Below are positions 33,895 to 44,549 of a stretch of 64,000 bases of DNA, piece after piece (positions within the stretch are counted from its first letter, which is position 1; each line of letters starts with the position of its first letter). This DNA is from Oscillospiraceae bacterium (lineage in GTDB: Bacteria; Bacillota; Clostridia; UMGS1810). The position numbers and the translations under genes were made by a program. Under the pieces are notes generated by a model. That model was not told the DNA's origin. It searched no databases and worked only from the letters and a program-made list of their open reading frames with translations. Where the stretch lies: positions 45,503 to 109,502 of the forward strand of contig JAJXRJ010000002.1 in NCBI GenBank assembly GCA_021629085.1, in the 5' to 3' direction.

Positions 33895-36681
33895 ATGATT
33901 CCATACCAAAGCGGTTCAAAAATAAAAAAGCGGATTGTTATTGTGCTGTGCGCGGTTATACTGCTCGCCGCCGCCATATTTGCACTGTCGTTTTACACAG
34001 AATATCTCTCCATAAAAGAGCTGGGAGACGCTTATCTCGGCGTTTTTTGGAAAAATTTGACGGTCAGGCTGGCGTCCAGGCTCATAAGCTTTCTTTTGGT
34101 GTTTGCCATCTTTTTTGCCTCCACAACCGTGGTGCAAAGGGTGTGTGCCAACAAGGGCGGCCCGTTTTTACGCCAGCTAAAAAAGCTCTGGTTCCAGCTG
34201 GTGATCAGCTTTTTGGTTTCCCTGCTTGCCAGTGCCTACATCAGTGAAACCATCTACGACACCTATCTGCTGTTTTTAAACCGCACGGATTTTGGCCAGG
34301 TCGACCCGCTGTTTGGGCGTGATATGGGGTATTTCCTGTTTACGCGGCCGTTTTTAGCAGCGCTTGTCAACAGTGCCATTTCGGTATGGCTGGTGGCCAC
34401 CATTTACTGCTTTTTGCTGTATGTGGTTATTTTCTCTGTCAACGACCAGTATGACCTGCCCTCGCTGTTCCGCGACCGGGGCGCGGTGATGCACAATATC
34501 GTCAACGTCGTCATTTACTTTTTAATCAAAGCCTTCACCTATCGGTTTAAGTCGGAGGAAATCCTCTACTCCTCCATCAATGGTGTTGCAGGCGCAGGCT
34601 ATACCGACATTTACGTGTGGTATAACTTTTATAAAATTGCACCCTATTTTTTAGTGGCGCTGGTGGCAATCGCGCTGTTTTTCCTCTATAAGGCCAAATT
34701 CAAGGCGCTGTTTGTAACCATTGCTGTCTACCCGGTCACCATCATTGGCGTATCCATTGCCGCTGTGCTGGTGCAGTCCCTCATTGTCAACCCCAATGAG
34801 TTGGTCAAAGAGCAGCCCTATTTGGAATATAACTTAAACTTTACCAAATCCGCCTTTAACATTGCAAATGTCATAGAAAAGGAATTCCCAGTGGAAAACA
34901 ACCTCACCAGCGAAGACATTGAAGCATATTCCGATGTGCTGGATAACGTGCGCATTGCCGATTTTGACGCTTCGCTCACCGCATATAATTCGCTGCAGGG
35001 CATTCGGAACTATTACAAATTTAACGACATTGACGTGTCTAAATACAACATTGACGGCTCCCCCACGCTGGTGATGCTGGCGGCGCGGGAAATTAACAAC
35101 GACGACACCGTACAGAAAAACCAGACCTACACCAACCGGGTATTCCGCTATACGCATGGCTTTGGCGCGGTGATGAGCTATCTAAACAAAGTGACGCCCG
35201 AAGGCCAGCCGGAATTTATGATTCGCAACATCCCGCCCGTTTCAGAAGAAAACGCGCCGGTCATTTCACAGCCCCGCATCTACTACGGCGAATCGCCTGG
35301 CGACGACTATGTCATTGTCAATTCCAACATCAAGGAAATTGACTATTTAGAGGGGTCTTCGGACAAGGAATTTTCTTACGACGGCCAGGGCGGCGTGAAG
35401 CTGAATTTCCTTCACAAGCTGCTGTTCTCCATCAAAAATTTTGATTTTCACATGCTGATTTCGCAGTATATCAACAGTGACAGCAAAATTTTAATCAACC
35501 GGAATGTCAAGCAGCGGGTGGAAATGGCCATTCCGTTTTTGGAGTTTGACGACGACCCCTATCTCATTGTGGACGATGAAGGACGGCTTAAGTGGATTGT
35601 GGACGGGTACACCACCTCCACCTACTATCCCTATTCCCAAACCTATGACGGCGTCAATTATATCCGGAATTCTGTAAAAGCGGTGGTGGACGCCTATGAC
35701 GGCACTGTGGACGTGTATGTGACCGACCCAAGCGACCCCATCATCCAAAGCTATCAGAAAGCCTACCCCACAGCGTTTAAAGACGAACCGCTGCCCAAGA
35801 GCATCAGCGATCATGTGGTCTATCCGGAATATCTGTTCAGCCTGCAGGCCCAGGTGTATGGAAAATACCATGTCAATAACGCGTCCACCTTCTACAATGA
35901 TTCCGACTCGTGGGTGTTTGCCAAGGAAAAATATTTAAACGAAATCAAAGACATTGTCCCCTATTACAACCTGCTGCAGATTGATGAGTTTGCCGAAAAT
36001 AAAAAGGACTTTGTCATCATGGTGCCCTTTACGTTAAAAAATAAGGAAAATATGACGTCCTGGCTTGCGGCGAGCTGTAATTACAACAATTACGGCCAAA
36101 TGGTGGCCTATCAGTTCCCCAAGGGCAAAAATGTGTACGGCACCCAGCAAATTGAATCGCGCATTGACAACGACCCCGCCATCTCGCGCGAACTGACGCT
36201 GTGGAGCCAGGGCGGGTCGACGGTGATCCGCGGCAACACCCTGGTGGTGCCCATCAAAACGTCGCTGCTCTATATTGAGCCCGTCTACATTACCTCCAAC
36301 AGCGGCGGCGGTATTCCGGAGCTCAAGCGCATTGTGGTGTCGTATGACGACAAAATTGCAATGGAGCCCACGCTTATGCAGGCGCTGGACGTGATATTTA
36401 ACAACGCGCCGCCCAGCGGGACCAGCGACATTCCGCCTGCTGATTTGCCAGCCGAACCTGCGCCGCAAGATCCCGATCAACCGCCGGGAGAGGCAGGCAG
36501 CGATACGGAAGACATTGATTTAAACCAGGTGATTGACAGCATTATTGACCAGTACAACGCGGCAAATGCAGCCAATCAGAACGGCGACTGGAAGGCGTTT
36601 GGCAGCGCAATGGATGGGTTGGACGCCGCCATTCGGGAGCTTGAGCAATATAAAAACGCACAGGATGCAAACGCGCAATAA
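33895..36681 (+). CDS. UPF0182 family membrane protein
   Basis: 928 residues, the usual length for UPF0182 (COG1615). About seven transmembrane segments lie in the first 310 residues. A large extracytoplasmic region follows, with family features such as YLEYNLNFTKSAFN, RIYYGESPGDDYVI and EPVYITSN. The C terminus has a Pro/Asp/Glu-rich linker and a helical tail. AGGAGG precedes the ATG. It is monocistronic between two terminators. The function of the family is unknown. Confidence 0.9.
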   Translation: MIPYQSGSKIKKRIVIVLCAVILLAAAIFALSFYTEYLSIKELGDAYLGVFWKNLTVRLASRLISFLLVFAIFFASTTVVQRVCANKGGPFLRQLKKLWFQLVISFLVSLLASAYISETIYDTYLLFLNRTDFGQVDPLFGRDMGYFLFTRPFLAALVNSAISVWLVATIYCFLLYVVIFSVNDQYDLPSLFRDRGAVMHNIVNVVIYFLIKAFTYRFKSEEILYSSINGVAGAGYTDIYVWYNFYKIAPYFLVALVAIALFFLYKAKFKALFVTIAVYPVTIIGVSIAAVLVQSLIVNPNELVKEQPYLEYNLNFTKSAFNIANVIEKEFPVENNLTSEDIEAYSDVLDNVRIADFDASLTAYNSLQGIRNYYKFNDIDVSKYNIDGSPTLVMLAAREINNDDTVQKNQTYTNRVFRYTHGFGAVMSYLNKVTPEGQPEFMIRNIPPVSEENAPVISQPRIYYGESPGDDYVIVNSNIKEIDYLEGSSDKEFSYDGQGGVKLNFLHKLLFSIKNFDFHMLISQYINSDSKILINRNVKQRVEMAIPFLEFDDDPYLIVDDEGRLKWIVDGYTTSTYYPYSQTYDGVNYIRNSVKAVVDAYDGTVDVYVTDPSDPIIQSYQKAYPTAFKDEPLPKSISDHVVYPEYLFSLQAQVYGKYHVNNASTFYNDSDSWVFAKEKYLNEIKDIVPYYNLLQIDEFAENKKDFVIMVPFTLKNKENMTSWLAASCNYNNYGQMVAYQFPKGKNVYGTQQIESRIDNDPAISRELTLWSQGGSTVIRGNTLVVPIKTSLLYIEPVYITSNSGGGIPELKRIVVSYDDKIAMEPTLMQALDVIFNNAPPSGTSDIPPADLPAEPAPQDPDQPPGEAGSDTEDIDLNQVIDSIIDQYNAANAANQNGDWKAFGSAMDGLDAAIRELEQYKNAQDANAQ

Positions 36682-36683
36682 AA

Positions 36684-36710
36684 AAAGGCCCGGCTTTTTG
36701 CCGGGCCTTT
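36684..36710. terminator. bidirectional terminator between UPF0182 gene and ftsY
   Basis: An 11-base stem, AAAGGCCCGGC and its complement, with a five-T loop and A/T flanks on both sides. The two genes converge here with only 34 bases between stops. Confidence 0.9.
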
Positions 36711-36715
36711 CTGGT

Positions 36716-37651
36716 TTACGCTTCCTTTTCCTCCCCGCCGTCTAACAGCGCCGAAACAAAATCTTCGGGCACAAAGGGCTGCAAATCGTCCATGCCCTCA
36801 CCCACGCCCACAAGCTTGACCGGGATGCCCTGCTCATGGCCAATGGCAATGACAATGCCGCCCTTGGCAGTGCCGTCCAGTTTTGTGAGCACAATGCCGG
36901 TCAAATCCGCCGCCTCGCCAAACAGCTTGGCCTGGTTGACCGCGTTTTGCCCGGTGGTGGCGTCCAGCACCAAAAGCGCCTCCTTTGACGCATCCGGCAG
37001 CTCCCGGTCAATCACTTTATACACCTTTTTTAATTCGTCCATCAAATTTTTCTTGTTGTGCAGCCGGCCTGCCGTGTCAATAATCAGCACATCCGCGCCG
37101 CGCGCTTTGGCGGCATTGACCGCGTCAAACACCACTGCTGCAGGGTCTGCGCCCTCCTGGTGCTTGATGATATCCACGCCTACGCGCTCTGCCCAAACCT
37201 GCAGCTGGTCAATGGCCGCAGCACGGAAGGTGTCAGCCGCTCCCAAAATTACCTTTTTGCCCTGCGCCTTTAGCATGGCCGCAAGCTTTCCAATGGATGT
37301 GGTTTTGCCCACGCCGTTGACACCAATCACCATCACCACCGCGGGGCTTCCCGAAAGCGACAGCGCACTGTCGTTCTTTGTGAGGATTTCTAGTATAATC
37401 TCCTGCAGCACAGCCTTCACTTCTTTTGTGTCGACAATTTTGCGCTCCTTTACCCGCGCCCTTAGCTCCTCAATCATATAGAGCGAGGTTTCCACCCCCA
37501 CATCAGCGGTAATCAGCGCCTCTTCCAGCTCGTCAAAAAAGTCGTCGTCCACTTTTTTGAAAATTTTCATCACATTGTCCACTTTGCTGCTAAACGAATC
37601 GCGTGTCTTTTCCAGCCCTTTTTTGAGTTTTTCCCGAAATGTATTAAACAT
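36716..37651 (-). CDS. ftsY: signal recognition particle receptor FtsY
   Basis: GTPase that docks SRP-bound ribosomes at the membrane. 311 residues: a short basic N-terminal region, the N domain (VDDDFFDELEEALITADVGVET) and the G domain, with G1 GVNGVGKTT, DTAGRLHN, TKLDGTAKGG and a closing GVGEGMDDLQPF. It lacks the long acidic A domain of E. coli FtsY, normal for Firmicutes. Its start overlaps the smc stop by 8 bases, the standard smc-ftsY coupling. Confidence 0.95.
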   Translation of the reverse strand: MFNTFREKLKKGLEKTRDSFSSKVDNVMKIFKKVDDDFFDELEEALITADVGVETSLYMIEELRARVKERKIVDTKEVKAVLQEIILEILTKNDSALSLSGSPAVVMVIGVNGVGKTTSIGKLAAMLKAQGKKVILGAADTFRAAAIDQLQVWAERVGVDIIKHQEGADPAAVVFDAVNAAKARGADVLIIDTAGRLHNKKNLMDELKKVYKVIDRELPDASKEALLVLDATTGQNAVNQAKLFGEAADLTGIVLTKLDGTAKGGIVIAIGHEQGIPVKLVGVGEGMDDLQPFVPEDFVSALLDGGEEKEA

Positions 37652-40600
37652 ATTGTTCCTCCAAGTCTTTAAAGTCCAGCTTTAAAAGCTTTGAAACGCC
37701 CTTTTCCTGCATGGTCACGCCATACATGATATCGGCGGATTCCATGGTGCCGCGCCGGTGCGTGACAATTAAAAACTGGGTTTTATCGCTGTAACGCCGG
37801 ACGTAATCTGCAAATTTATACACATTCACCTCGTCCAGCGCCGCCTCCACTTCGTCCAGCAGGCAAAACGGCGTGGGCGCGGTTTTGAGCACGGCAAACA
37901 GCAGGGCGATGGCGGCAAATGCGCGCTCTCCGCCTGAGAGCAGTGTCAGGTTTTGCAACCGTTTGCCCGGGGGCTGCACCTCAATTTCAATGCCGCTTTC
38001 TAAAATATTGCCCTCATCTGCAAAATACAGCTTGGCAATGCCGCCGCCAAACAGCTCGCAAAACACATTGTTAAACTCCGTCCGAATCAGCTCAAACCGT
38101 TCAATAAAGCGCGATTTCATGATTTCCTGCATCTCTGTAATGATGCCGCCAAGCTTTTGCTTTGCGCCGTTTAAATCGCTCTCCTGGCCGGAAAGGAAGG
38201 TGTAACGCTCTTTTACCGATTTATACTCCTCAATGGCGTCCAAATTGATATTCCCCAGCGCCTTGATTTCGCGTTTTAAGGCGTTTGCCTCCTTCACCGC
38301 GCCGGAAAGCTCGCCAATGTCCGCCCGGTAGGCCGCGGCGTCTGAAAAGGTGATTTCATAGTCCTCCCACAGCCGGTTGATGACCGCTTCGGTATCCGCG
38401 GTAAGCTTGGCCGCCTTGTTTTCACACCGGGTCACTTCCTGGCCCAGCAAAAATACGGTTTCCTGCTTGTCCGACAGCTGCTTTTGCAGCTCTTTGATAG
38501 ATGCAATGCCCGCCGTATAGGCAGCCTGCCCGTCGGCAATCTGCTGTTCCAATTCCGAAAACCGCCCGGCAAAGTCCTGCATATTGGCCTTGATTTGCAA
38601 AATCTTGTGGTTTAGTTCCTCGTTTTTTAAAACCTCCGCCTTTTGCGTTTCGGTTTTTAGCGCAATTTCTGAAAGAAACGCGCTCTTTTCGCTGTCCAGC
38701 GCCAAAATGCGGCTGTTTGCCACTTCAATGTCTTTTTGCACCGTGTTTTTGCGCATCTTTTTTTCCGTGCAGGCGCTTTCCAGGCTGCGGATGGTTTCGC
38801 CCATCTCCGCCTCGCCGGCCTGCATCTGGTTGATGGCCTCCCGCAGTGCAAAAATATCCGCTTCGCACTGTGCAATGGTTTTTGAAAGCGCTTCCTTACG
38901 CGCGACAAGCTCCGAAATCTCCTTGCCAATGCCGCCCTGCTCGCCTGAGAGCATGGCGCTGCTTTTTTTGGCAGACGCAAGCAGTTCCTCTTTGTGCCCA
39001 GCCTCTGCCGTCAGCCGGACAATCTCATTCCTGGCGGTGTGGATGGCAGCCTCGATGGCCTCTTTGTCGTCTGAAATGCGCCGGATGGTATCGGAATGCT
39101 TGTGGATGGCCGCATCGCACCGGTCCATCTCTTTTGAGAGCGCAGAAGTCTCCCTTTTTAGGCGTTCAATCTCCTTTGCACGGCTGATAAGCCCCGAGCG
39201 CCGGTCCAAACTGCCGCCCGTCATAGAGCCGCCGGGGTTTAGCACCTGGCCGTCCAAGGTGACGATTTTAAACCGGTAGCCGTACTTTTTGGAAATGGCG
39301 ATGGCGTGGTCGATGGTGTCCACAATCACCGTTTTTCCCAAAAGATACTGAAAGATGTTCTCATATTGAGGGTCAAACGTCACCAGCGAATCCGCAAGCC
39401 CCACATAGCCGGGCTCGTTTTGGGGCGGGTTTGCAAGCCGCTGCCCCTTGATGGCAGTGCGCGGCAAAAATGTGGCCCGGCCCGAATTGGCCTTTTTAAG
39501 CATGGCAATGCACGCCTTTGCATCCTCCTCGCTGTCCACCACAATATTTTGCAGCGCGCGGCCCATGGCAGTTTCAATGGCGGCCACATAGCGCTCTTCC
39601 ACAGAGAGCAGCTTGGAAATGACGCCGCGCACGCCAGGCAGCTTACGGTTTAAAATCTCCTTGACGCTCCGGCTGTACCCCTCATAGCTGCGTTCCAAAT
39701 CCTCCAATGCCAAAAGGCGGGATTGTTTCTGGTTAAATTCCGCCGTACGGCTGTTTTGCTCCGCCTTTAGCCGGTCGCTGTCGGCGGTAATTTGAAAATA
39801 TTCCTGCTTTAATGCTTCAAAGGCCTGCTTATGTGCCTCTTTTTGTTTATCCGCGTCAAAAAGCGCTTGCTTTAGCGCGTCTATCTCCGCTGCCAGCTTG
39901 TCCTGCTCCGCCTGGTTTTTTGAAATTTCATCTTGGATGGTAGAGCTGCGCGCAAAGAAATTTTGCTGTAAAACATCCAAGCTCTCAGCGTTCGCCTTGT
40001 CGGAAGACAGCGCGTTTAGCAGCTCAATGAGCGCGGCCTTTTTCTCTTCTATCTGCAAAACAGCCTGTTGATGCGCTTTATTGCGTGTATCAATTTGCGC
40101 TTCGTCCGCACGCACCTGCGCTTCTAACGCGCCAAGCGTTTCTAAAAGCGATTGGATATTCGCCTGCTCCTGCTTACGCTGGCCGGCGTTTTGTTCCGCC
40201 TTTTTATGCAGGGATTCGATTTCTTCCAAAAGCCGCGCGGCGTTTTGCGTGTGGTTGGCAATGTCGTTTTGGTAAATGGCAATCTGGCTTGTCTGGCTGC
40301 CTTTGTCCTTTTCCAAGTTGAACTGCTCGGCCTTCAGCGCATTGACCGCCTCGTTTTGCCTGACGTTTGCATCCTGCGCATCCTGCAGGGTTTTTTCCAG
40401 CGCGGCCACTTCCCCTTTGGACTGCTCTAGCTGTTCCAGGGCAATTTTTAGCGCTTCTTCGCTCTTTTTGGATGCGGCGCGGTATTTTTCAATGTGAATG
40501 AGCGCAATATTGACTTCTAACACCTTTAATTTTTCGCGCAAATCCAAAAACTGCCGCGCTTTTTTGCTCTGGGTTTCCAGCGGCCCCACCTGGGCCTCCA

Positions 40601-41192
40601 GCTCAGACAGGATATCGCGGATGCGCACTAAATTCTCTTCGGTCTGCAAAAGCTTTTTTTCCGCTTCATTTTTGCGGTATTTGTATTTGCTAATCCCCGC
40701 GGCCTCTTCAAAAATGTGCCGCCGGTCTTCTGATTTGGACGACAAGATCTCGTCGATTTTGCCCTGCCCCACCACCGAGTACCCTTCCCGGCCAATGCCG
40801 GTGTCCATAAACAGCTCGTGCACATCCTTGAGCCGGCAGGCCGACTGGTTGATGAGATATTCACTTTCCCCGCTGCGGTGCACACGGCGGGTCACAACCA
40901 CCTCGTCAAAGTCTAAATTGAGCGATTTATCGGTGTTGTCCAAAATGATGGAAACCTCTGCAAACCCCATGGGCTTGCGGTTTTGCGTACCCGAAAAGAT
41001 GACGTCCTCCATTTTGCTGCCGCGCAGTGTTTTTGCGCTCTGCTCGCCCATCACCCAGCGGATTGCGTCGGACACATTGCTCTTCCCGCTGCCGTTGGGC
41101 CCCACAATGGCGGTAATGCCTTTCCCGAATTTTAATTCGATCTTGTCCGCAAAGGATTTAAACCCCTGCATGGTAATCCCTTTTAAGTACAA
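37644..41192 (-). CDS. smc: chromosome segregation protein SMC
   Basis: Condensin ATPase that organises and segregates chromosomes with ScpA/ScpB. 1182 residues, full length. It has Walker A GPNGSGKSN (about residue 32), a coiled coil to about 500, a hinge (about 515-640, GVRGVISKLLSVEERY), a returning coiled coil, the signature LLSGGERAF and Walker B FCLLDEVEAALDE. The start is TTG with AAGGATG upstream, giving the family start MYLKGI. It overlaps ftsY downstream and follows malic enzyme by 21 bases. The ScpAB genes are not in the window. Confidence 0.95.
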   Translation of the reverse strand: MYLKGITMQGFKSFADKIELKFGKGITAIVGPNGSGKSNVSDAIRWVMGEQSAKTLRGSKMEDVIFSGTQNRKPMGFAEVSIILDNTDKSLNLDFDEVVVTRRVHRSGESEYLINQSACRLKDVHELFMDTGIGREGYSVVGQGKIDEILSSKSEDRRHIFEEAAGISKYKYRKNEAEKKLLQTEENLVRIRDILSELEAQVGPLETQSKKARQFLDLREKLKVLEVNIALIHIEKYRAASKKSEEALKIALEQLEQSKGEVAALEKTLQDAQDANVRQNEAVNALKAEQFNLEKDKGSQTSQIAIYQNDIANHTQNAARLLEEIESLHKKAEQNAGQRKQEQANIQSLLETLGALEAQVRADEAQIDTRNKAHQQAVLQIEEKKAALIELLNALSSDKANAESLDVLQQNFFARSSTIQDEISKNQAEQDKLAAEIDALKQALFDADKQKEAHKQAFEALKQEYFQITADSDRLKAEQNSRTAEFNQKQSRLLALEDLERSYEGYSRSVKEILNRKLPGVRGVISKLLSVEERYVAAIETAMGRALQNIVVDSEEDAKACIAMLKKANSGRATFLPRTAIKGQRLANPPQNEPGYVGLADSLVTFDPQYENIFQYLLGKTVIVDTIDHAIAISKKYGYRFKIVTLDGQVLNPGGSMTGGSLDRRSGLISRAKEIERLKRETSALSKEMDRCDAAIHKHSDTIRRISDDKEAIEAAIHTARNEIVRLTAEAGHKEELLASAKKSSAMLSGEQGGIGKEISELVARKEALSKTIAQCEADIFALREAINQMQAGEAEMGETIRSLESACTEKKMRKNTVQKDIEVANSRILALDSEKSAFLSEIALKTETQKAEVLKNEELNHKILQIKANMQDFAGRFSELEQQIADGQAAYTAGIASIKELQKQLSDKQETVFLLGQEVTRCENKAAKLTADTEAVINRLWEDYEITFSDAAAYRADIGELSGAVKEANALKREIKALGNINLDAIEEYKSVKERYTFLSGQESDLNGAKQKLGGIITEMQEIMKSRFIERFELIRTEFNNVFCELFGGGIAKLYFADEGNILESGIEIEVQPPGKRLQNLTLLSGGERAFAAIALLFAVLKTAPTPFCLLDEVEAALDEVNVYKFADYVRRYSDKTQFLIVTHRRGTMESADIMYGVTMQEKGVSKLLKLDFKDLEEQYV

Positions 41193-41213
41193 ACAAACAC
41201 ATCCTTACACCGG

Positions 41214-42386
41214 CTAAATTCTGGCAACCCCGCTCTTTTTGGCGGCGTCCGCCACAGCCTTTGCCACTGTTTTTCCAATCCGCGCATCAAATGCCAGCGG
41301 CAAAATGAAGTCGTCATTTAACTGGTCATCCGGCACAAGCGACGCAATCGCATAGGACGCTGCCATCTTCATATCGTCGTTGATATCGCGCGCGCGCACA
41401 TCCAGCGCGCCCCGGAAGATGCCGGGAAATGCGGCAACGTTGTTGATTTGGTTGGCATAGTCCGACCGGCCGGTGCCCACAATGCGCGCACCGCCCGCCT
41501 TTGCCTCGTCCGGCAAAATCTCGGGGACCGGGTTTGCCATGGCAAACACAATGGCGTCATCTGCCATGGAGGATACCATTTCTTTTGAAATGACGCCGGG
41601 CGCAGACACGCCAATGACCACGTCCGCGCCGCGCATGGCGTCTGACAGGCTGCCGGTCATTTTTTCGCGGTTGGTGACCTTGGAAAGCGCCTGATGCGCC
41701 TCGTTTAACCCCTCCATCCCCTCACAGAGGATGCCAAATTTATCGCACATTGTAAGATGGTTTACGCCAAGCTTCATCAGATGGCTGGCAATGGCCGTGC
41801 CCGCCGAACCCGCGCCGTTGATGACACAGCGGATATTGGCAATGTCTTTTTTCACAAGCTTTAGCGCATTTAAGAGCGCGGCGCCCACCACAATGGCAGT
41901 GCCATGCTGGTCGTCGTGAAATACCGGGATATCGCACAGCTCTTTGAGCTTCTGCTCCACCAAAAAGCAGCGCGGCGCGGCAATGTCCTCCAAATTGATG
42001 CCGCCAAAGCTTCCCGAAATGAGATAAATGGTGCGCACCAGCTCATCCACATCCTGCGTTTTTACACAGAGCGGGAACGCATCCACATCGGCAAATTCTT
42101 TAAACAGCGCGCACTTGCCCTCCATCACCGGCATGCCGGCCTCAGGGCCAATGTCGCCCAGCCCCAGCACAGCCGAGCCATCGGTGATGACCGCCACCAA
42201 GTTCCAGCGGCGGGTGAGCGCGTAGGATTCGTCCACATTTTTCTGAATTGCCAGGCAGGGTTCTGCAACGCCGGGCGTATAGGCCAAAGAGAGCTGTTCG
42301 CGGTTTTTTATGGGTGTGCGCGAAACCACCTCAATTTTTCCCTTCCATTCGTAGTGCTTTTTTAATGCTTCCGCTTTAATATCCAT
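41214..42386 (-). CDS. NAD(P)-dependent malic enzyme, short form
   Basis: Oxidatively decarboxylates malate to pyruvate. 390 residues, the short bacterial form without a phosphotransacetylase tail. It has [10 protein letters not shown] and the catalytic Tyr region, [16 protein letters not shown] with the proton-shuttling residues, metal ligands in [11 protein letters not shown], a Rossmann motif [12 protein letters not shown], and [11 protein letters not shown]. It lies between the Ldh-family dehydrogenase gene (27 bases upstream) and smc. With ppdK nearby it can feed a pyruvate/PEP node. Cofactor preference is unassigned. Confidence 0.93.
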   Translation of the reverse strand: MDIKAEALKKHYEWKGKIEVVSRTPIKNREQLSLAYTPGVAEPCLAIQKNVDESYALTRRWNLVAVITDGSAVLGLGDIGPEAGMPVMEGKCALFKEFADVDAFPLCVKTQDVDELVRTIYLISGSFGGINLEDIAAPRCFLVEQKLKELCDIPVFHDDQHGTAIVVGAALLNALKLVKKDIANIRCVINGAGSAGTAIASHLMKLGVNHLTMCDKFGILCEGMEGLNEAHQALSKVTNREKMTGSLSDAMRGADVVIGVSAPGVISKEMVSSMADDAIVFAMANPVPEILPDEAKAGGARIVGTGRSDYANQINNVAAFPGIFRGALDVRARDINDDMKMAASYAIASLVPDDQLNDDFILPLAFDARIGKTVAKAVADAAKKSGVARI

Positions 42387-42413
42387 TCTGTATCCGTCCT
42401 TCCTTTTGGTATG

Positions 42414-43544
42414 TCACATATCGTAAGAGCTTTTTTGCAGCGCAAGCGACGCTGCCGCCTCGCCCAAATACGCGCCGGCGTCCATATTTAGATAGCGGCA
42501 CAAATCCACCATCTCGGCCACTGTCTTGATGTTTACCTCAATGCCGTTTTTGAGCCGGTCGGCATAGGCCAGAGCCTCTTTTTCGCCGTGGGTATAAATG
42601 CGCGGCGCGCCTTCGCGTTTGGGCGCATTGCGAAGCTCCTCCAAAAAGGCGGACAGGTGCGCCTTGATGGCATTGGCATCGCCAAATATCTGCGGGTCAA
42701 TGGCGATAAACCCGTGGCAGGTGCCGCCCTTGCCGCCGGTGTGCGTGTGGTTGGAGGTTAAGCCCATGGACAAAATGGATGTAAAAATTTCACAAACCAT
42801 GCCGTAGCCATAGCCCTTGTGCCCGCCGCTCTGCTCTTCCAGGCCGCCCAGCGGCATAATGCCGCCGCCCTTTTTTGCCACAATATTTTTTAGCACCCGG
42901 TCTGCATCGGACGAGCCGTTCCCGGTTTCATCCAGCGCCCAGCCCGCCGGAAGCGGTTTGCCCAGCTTGTTGTAAATTTCAAGCTTGCCGCGCGTCACCA
43001 CAGTGGTGGAGGCGTCAAAGAAAAAGTCATATGGCTCTGCAGGCATGGCAATGGCGATTGGGTTGCTGCCAAGCATGGCAAGCCGTGAATATGTAGGCAC
43101 CATAATGGCCTCCGAGTTGGTCATGGACATGCCAATGAGCCCCGCGTCGCAGGCCATTTTTGCATAGTAGCCCGCAATGCCGTAATGGTTGGAATTGCGC
43201 ACCGTCACAATGGCCATGCCGCTCTCCTTCGCCTTTTGAATGGCCAGCTGCATGGCCTTGTGGCCCAAAAGCTGCCCCATGCCGTCGTGCCCGTCTATCA
43301 CCGCGGAAACCGGCGTTTCCACTACAATTTCCGGCTTTGCCTTGGGATGGATAAGCCCCTTTTCAATGCCCTTGTGATAGCGGACCAGGCGCTGCATGCC
43401 GTGCGACTCAATACCGTATAAGTCGGACAGCAGCAGCACATCTGTGATAATTTTGCTCTCCTCTTTTGTAAACCCGAATGCTTCAAATGCATCCATGCAA
43501 AATGTGTTTAACTGTGCATAGGAATACCGCACTGCCTCCTGCAT
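42414..43544 (-). CDS. Ldh family malate/L-lactate/ureidoglycolate-type dehydrogenase
   Basis: 376-residue NAD(P)-dependent 2-hydroxyacid dehydrogenase of the PF02615 (type 2 malate/lactate dehydrogenase) fold, unrelated to classical LDH. Family motifs are YGIESHGMQRL, NSNHYGIAGYYA with the catalytic His, LGSNPIAIAMP, and a C-terminal GGHKGYGYGM loop. The range of substrates is wide (malate, sulfolactate, ureidoglycolate and others). The adjacent malic enzyme makes malate plausible. AGGAGGGG lies ahead of the ATG. Confidence 0.85.
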   Translation of the reverse strand: MQEAVRYSYAQLNTFCMDAFEAFGFTKEESKIITDVLLLSDLYGIESHGMQRLVRYHKGIEKGLIHPKAKPEIVVETPVSAVIDGHDGMGQLLGHKAMQLAIQKAKESGMAIVTVRNSNHYGIAGYYAKMACDAGLIGMSMTNSEAIMVPTYSRLAMLGSNPIAIAMPAEPYDFFFDASTTVVTRGKLEIYNKLGKPLPAGWALDETGNGSSDADRVLKNIVAKKGGGIMPLGGLEEQSGGHKGYGYGMVCEIFTSILSMGLTSNHTHTGGKGGTCHGFIAIDPQIFGDANAIKAHLSAFLEELRNAPKREGAPRIYTHGEKEALAYADRLKNGIEVNIKTVAEMVDLCRYLNMDAGAYLGEAAASLALQKSSYDM

Positions 43545-43565
43545 GTTAACCCCTCCTACTGTTTT

Positions 43566-44549
43566 TTAAAATTTTTGCGCCGCATGCGCAATCAGCTTCA
43601 CTGCGTTTGTGATGTCATTGATATCTGCCATTTCGCACACAGAGTGAATGTAGCGTGTGGGAATGGACACCGCGCCGGTGCGCACGCCTGCGCCGGTTTG
43701 ATGAATGGCGCCCGCGTCGGTGCCGCCGGATACAAGCACCTCCAGCTGATAGGGGATGTTGTGCTCCTTTGCGCACGAAACCAGCGTTTCCCGCACCGCT
43801 TTGCTGGTTAAAATGGACGAATCCATCACCTTAATCGCCGGGCCGCCGCCGAGTTTCACCGCCATGGGGTTGCACTCCGGCGTGTCGCCGGTGTCAGTCA
43901 CGTCCACTGCAACTGCAAAGTCGGGCGCAATGTCAAACGCCGCGGCCCTGGCGCCGCGAAGCCCCAGCTCCTCCTGCGCAGTGAACACAAAATACAGGTC
44001 GTTCTCTGTATTCCCCACAGTTTTGAGCGCCGCAAGCAGCACAAATACGCCCGCACGGTTGTCCAGCGCCTTGGACACCACTTTTCCATTTTGTTCAAAA
44101 TAGGCGCCGCAAAAGCACGCCGCATCGCCAATGCGCACCCGGTCTTCCGCATCCTTTTTGGACGCCGCGCCAATATCAATATACAGCTTTGAAAGCGCGA
44201 GGTCTTTCATCTCTTTGAGGGTTTCCTCATACCCCACCACGCCAGCCACGCCATTTGGAAACTGCACGCGCTGATACAGTGCAAAATGTGCGTCCACCCC
44301 GCCAAGCGCGGCAAAGCGCAAAAAGCCATTGTCGTCTATGTGGGTGACAATCACGCCGATTTCATCGGTATGCGCGGCAAACATCACCTTTTTGCCGCTC
44401 CCCTTTTTGTGCACAATGAGATTGCCCAATGCATCTTTATATATTTCATCTGCGTAATTTTCCGCCTCTTTAAAAATTACGCGGCAAAGCTCCTCTTCAT
44501 TGCCGGAGGGCGCGCATACGCCGGTCAGCTTTTTTAGCAGTTCCATCAT
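43566..44549 (-). CDS. M42 family metallopeptidase (first of three)
   Basis: 327 residues, dinuclear metal aminopeptidase/endoglucanase-like family M42, which forms dodecameric TET-type cages that trim peptides. It has AAHTDEIGV (first metal His and Asp), DNRAGVFVLL (bridging Asp), QEELGLRG (catalytic Glu-Glu), VDVTDT (Asp) and TRYIHS (metal His). Its ATG sits in the stop of the preceding M42 gene (4-base overlap), and a GGAGAGG site lies before it. It is shorter than its two paralogues, with gaps in the PDZ-like insert. Confidence 0.9.
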   Translation of the reverse strand: MMELLKKLTGVCAPSGNEEELCRVIFKEAENYADEIYKDALGNLIVHKKGSGKKVMFAAHTDEIGVIVTHIDDNGFLRFAALGGVDAHFALYQRVQFPNGVAGVVGYEETLKEMKDLALSKLYIDIGAASKKDAEDRVRIGDAACFCGAYFEQNGKVVSKALDNRAGVFVLLAALKTVGNTENDLYFVFTAQEELGLRGARAAAFDIAPDFAVAVDVTDTGDTPECNPMAVKLGGGPAIKVMDSSILTSKAVRETLVSCAKEHNIPYQLEVLVSGGTDAGAIHQTGAGVRTGAVSIPTRYIHSVCEMADINDITNAVKLIAHAAQKF

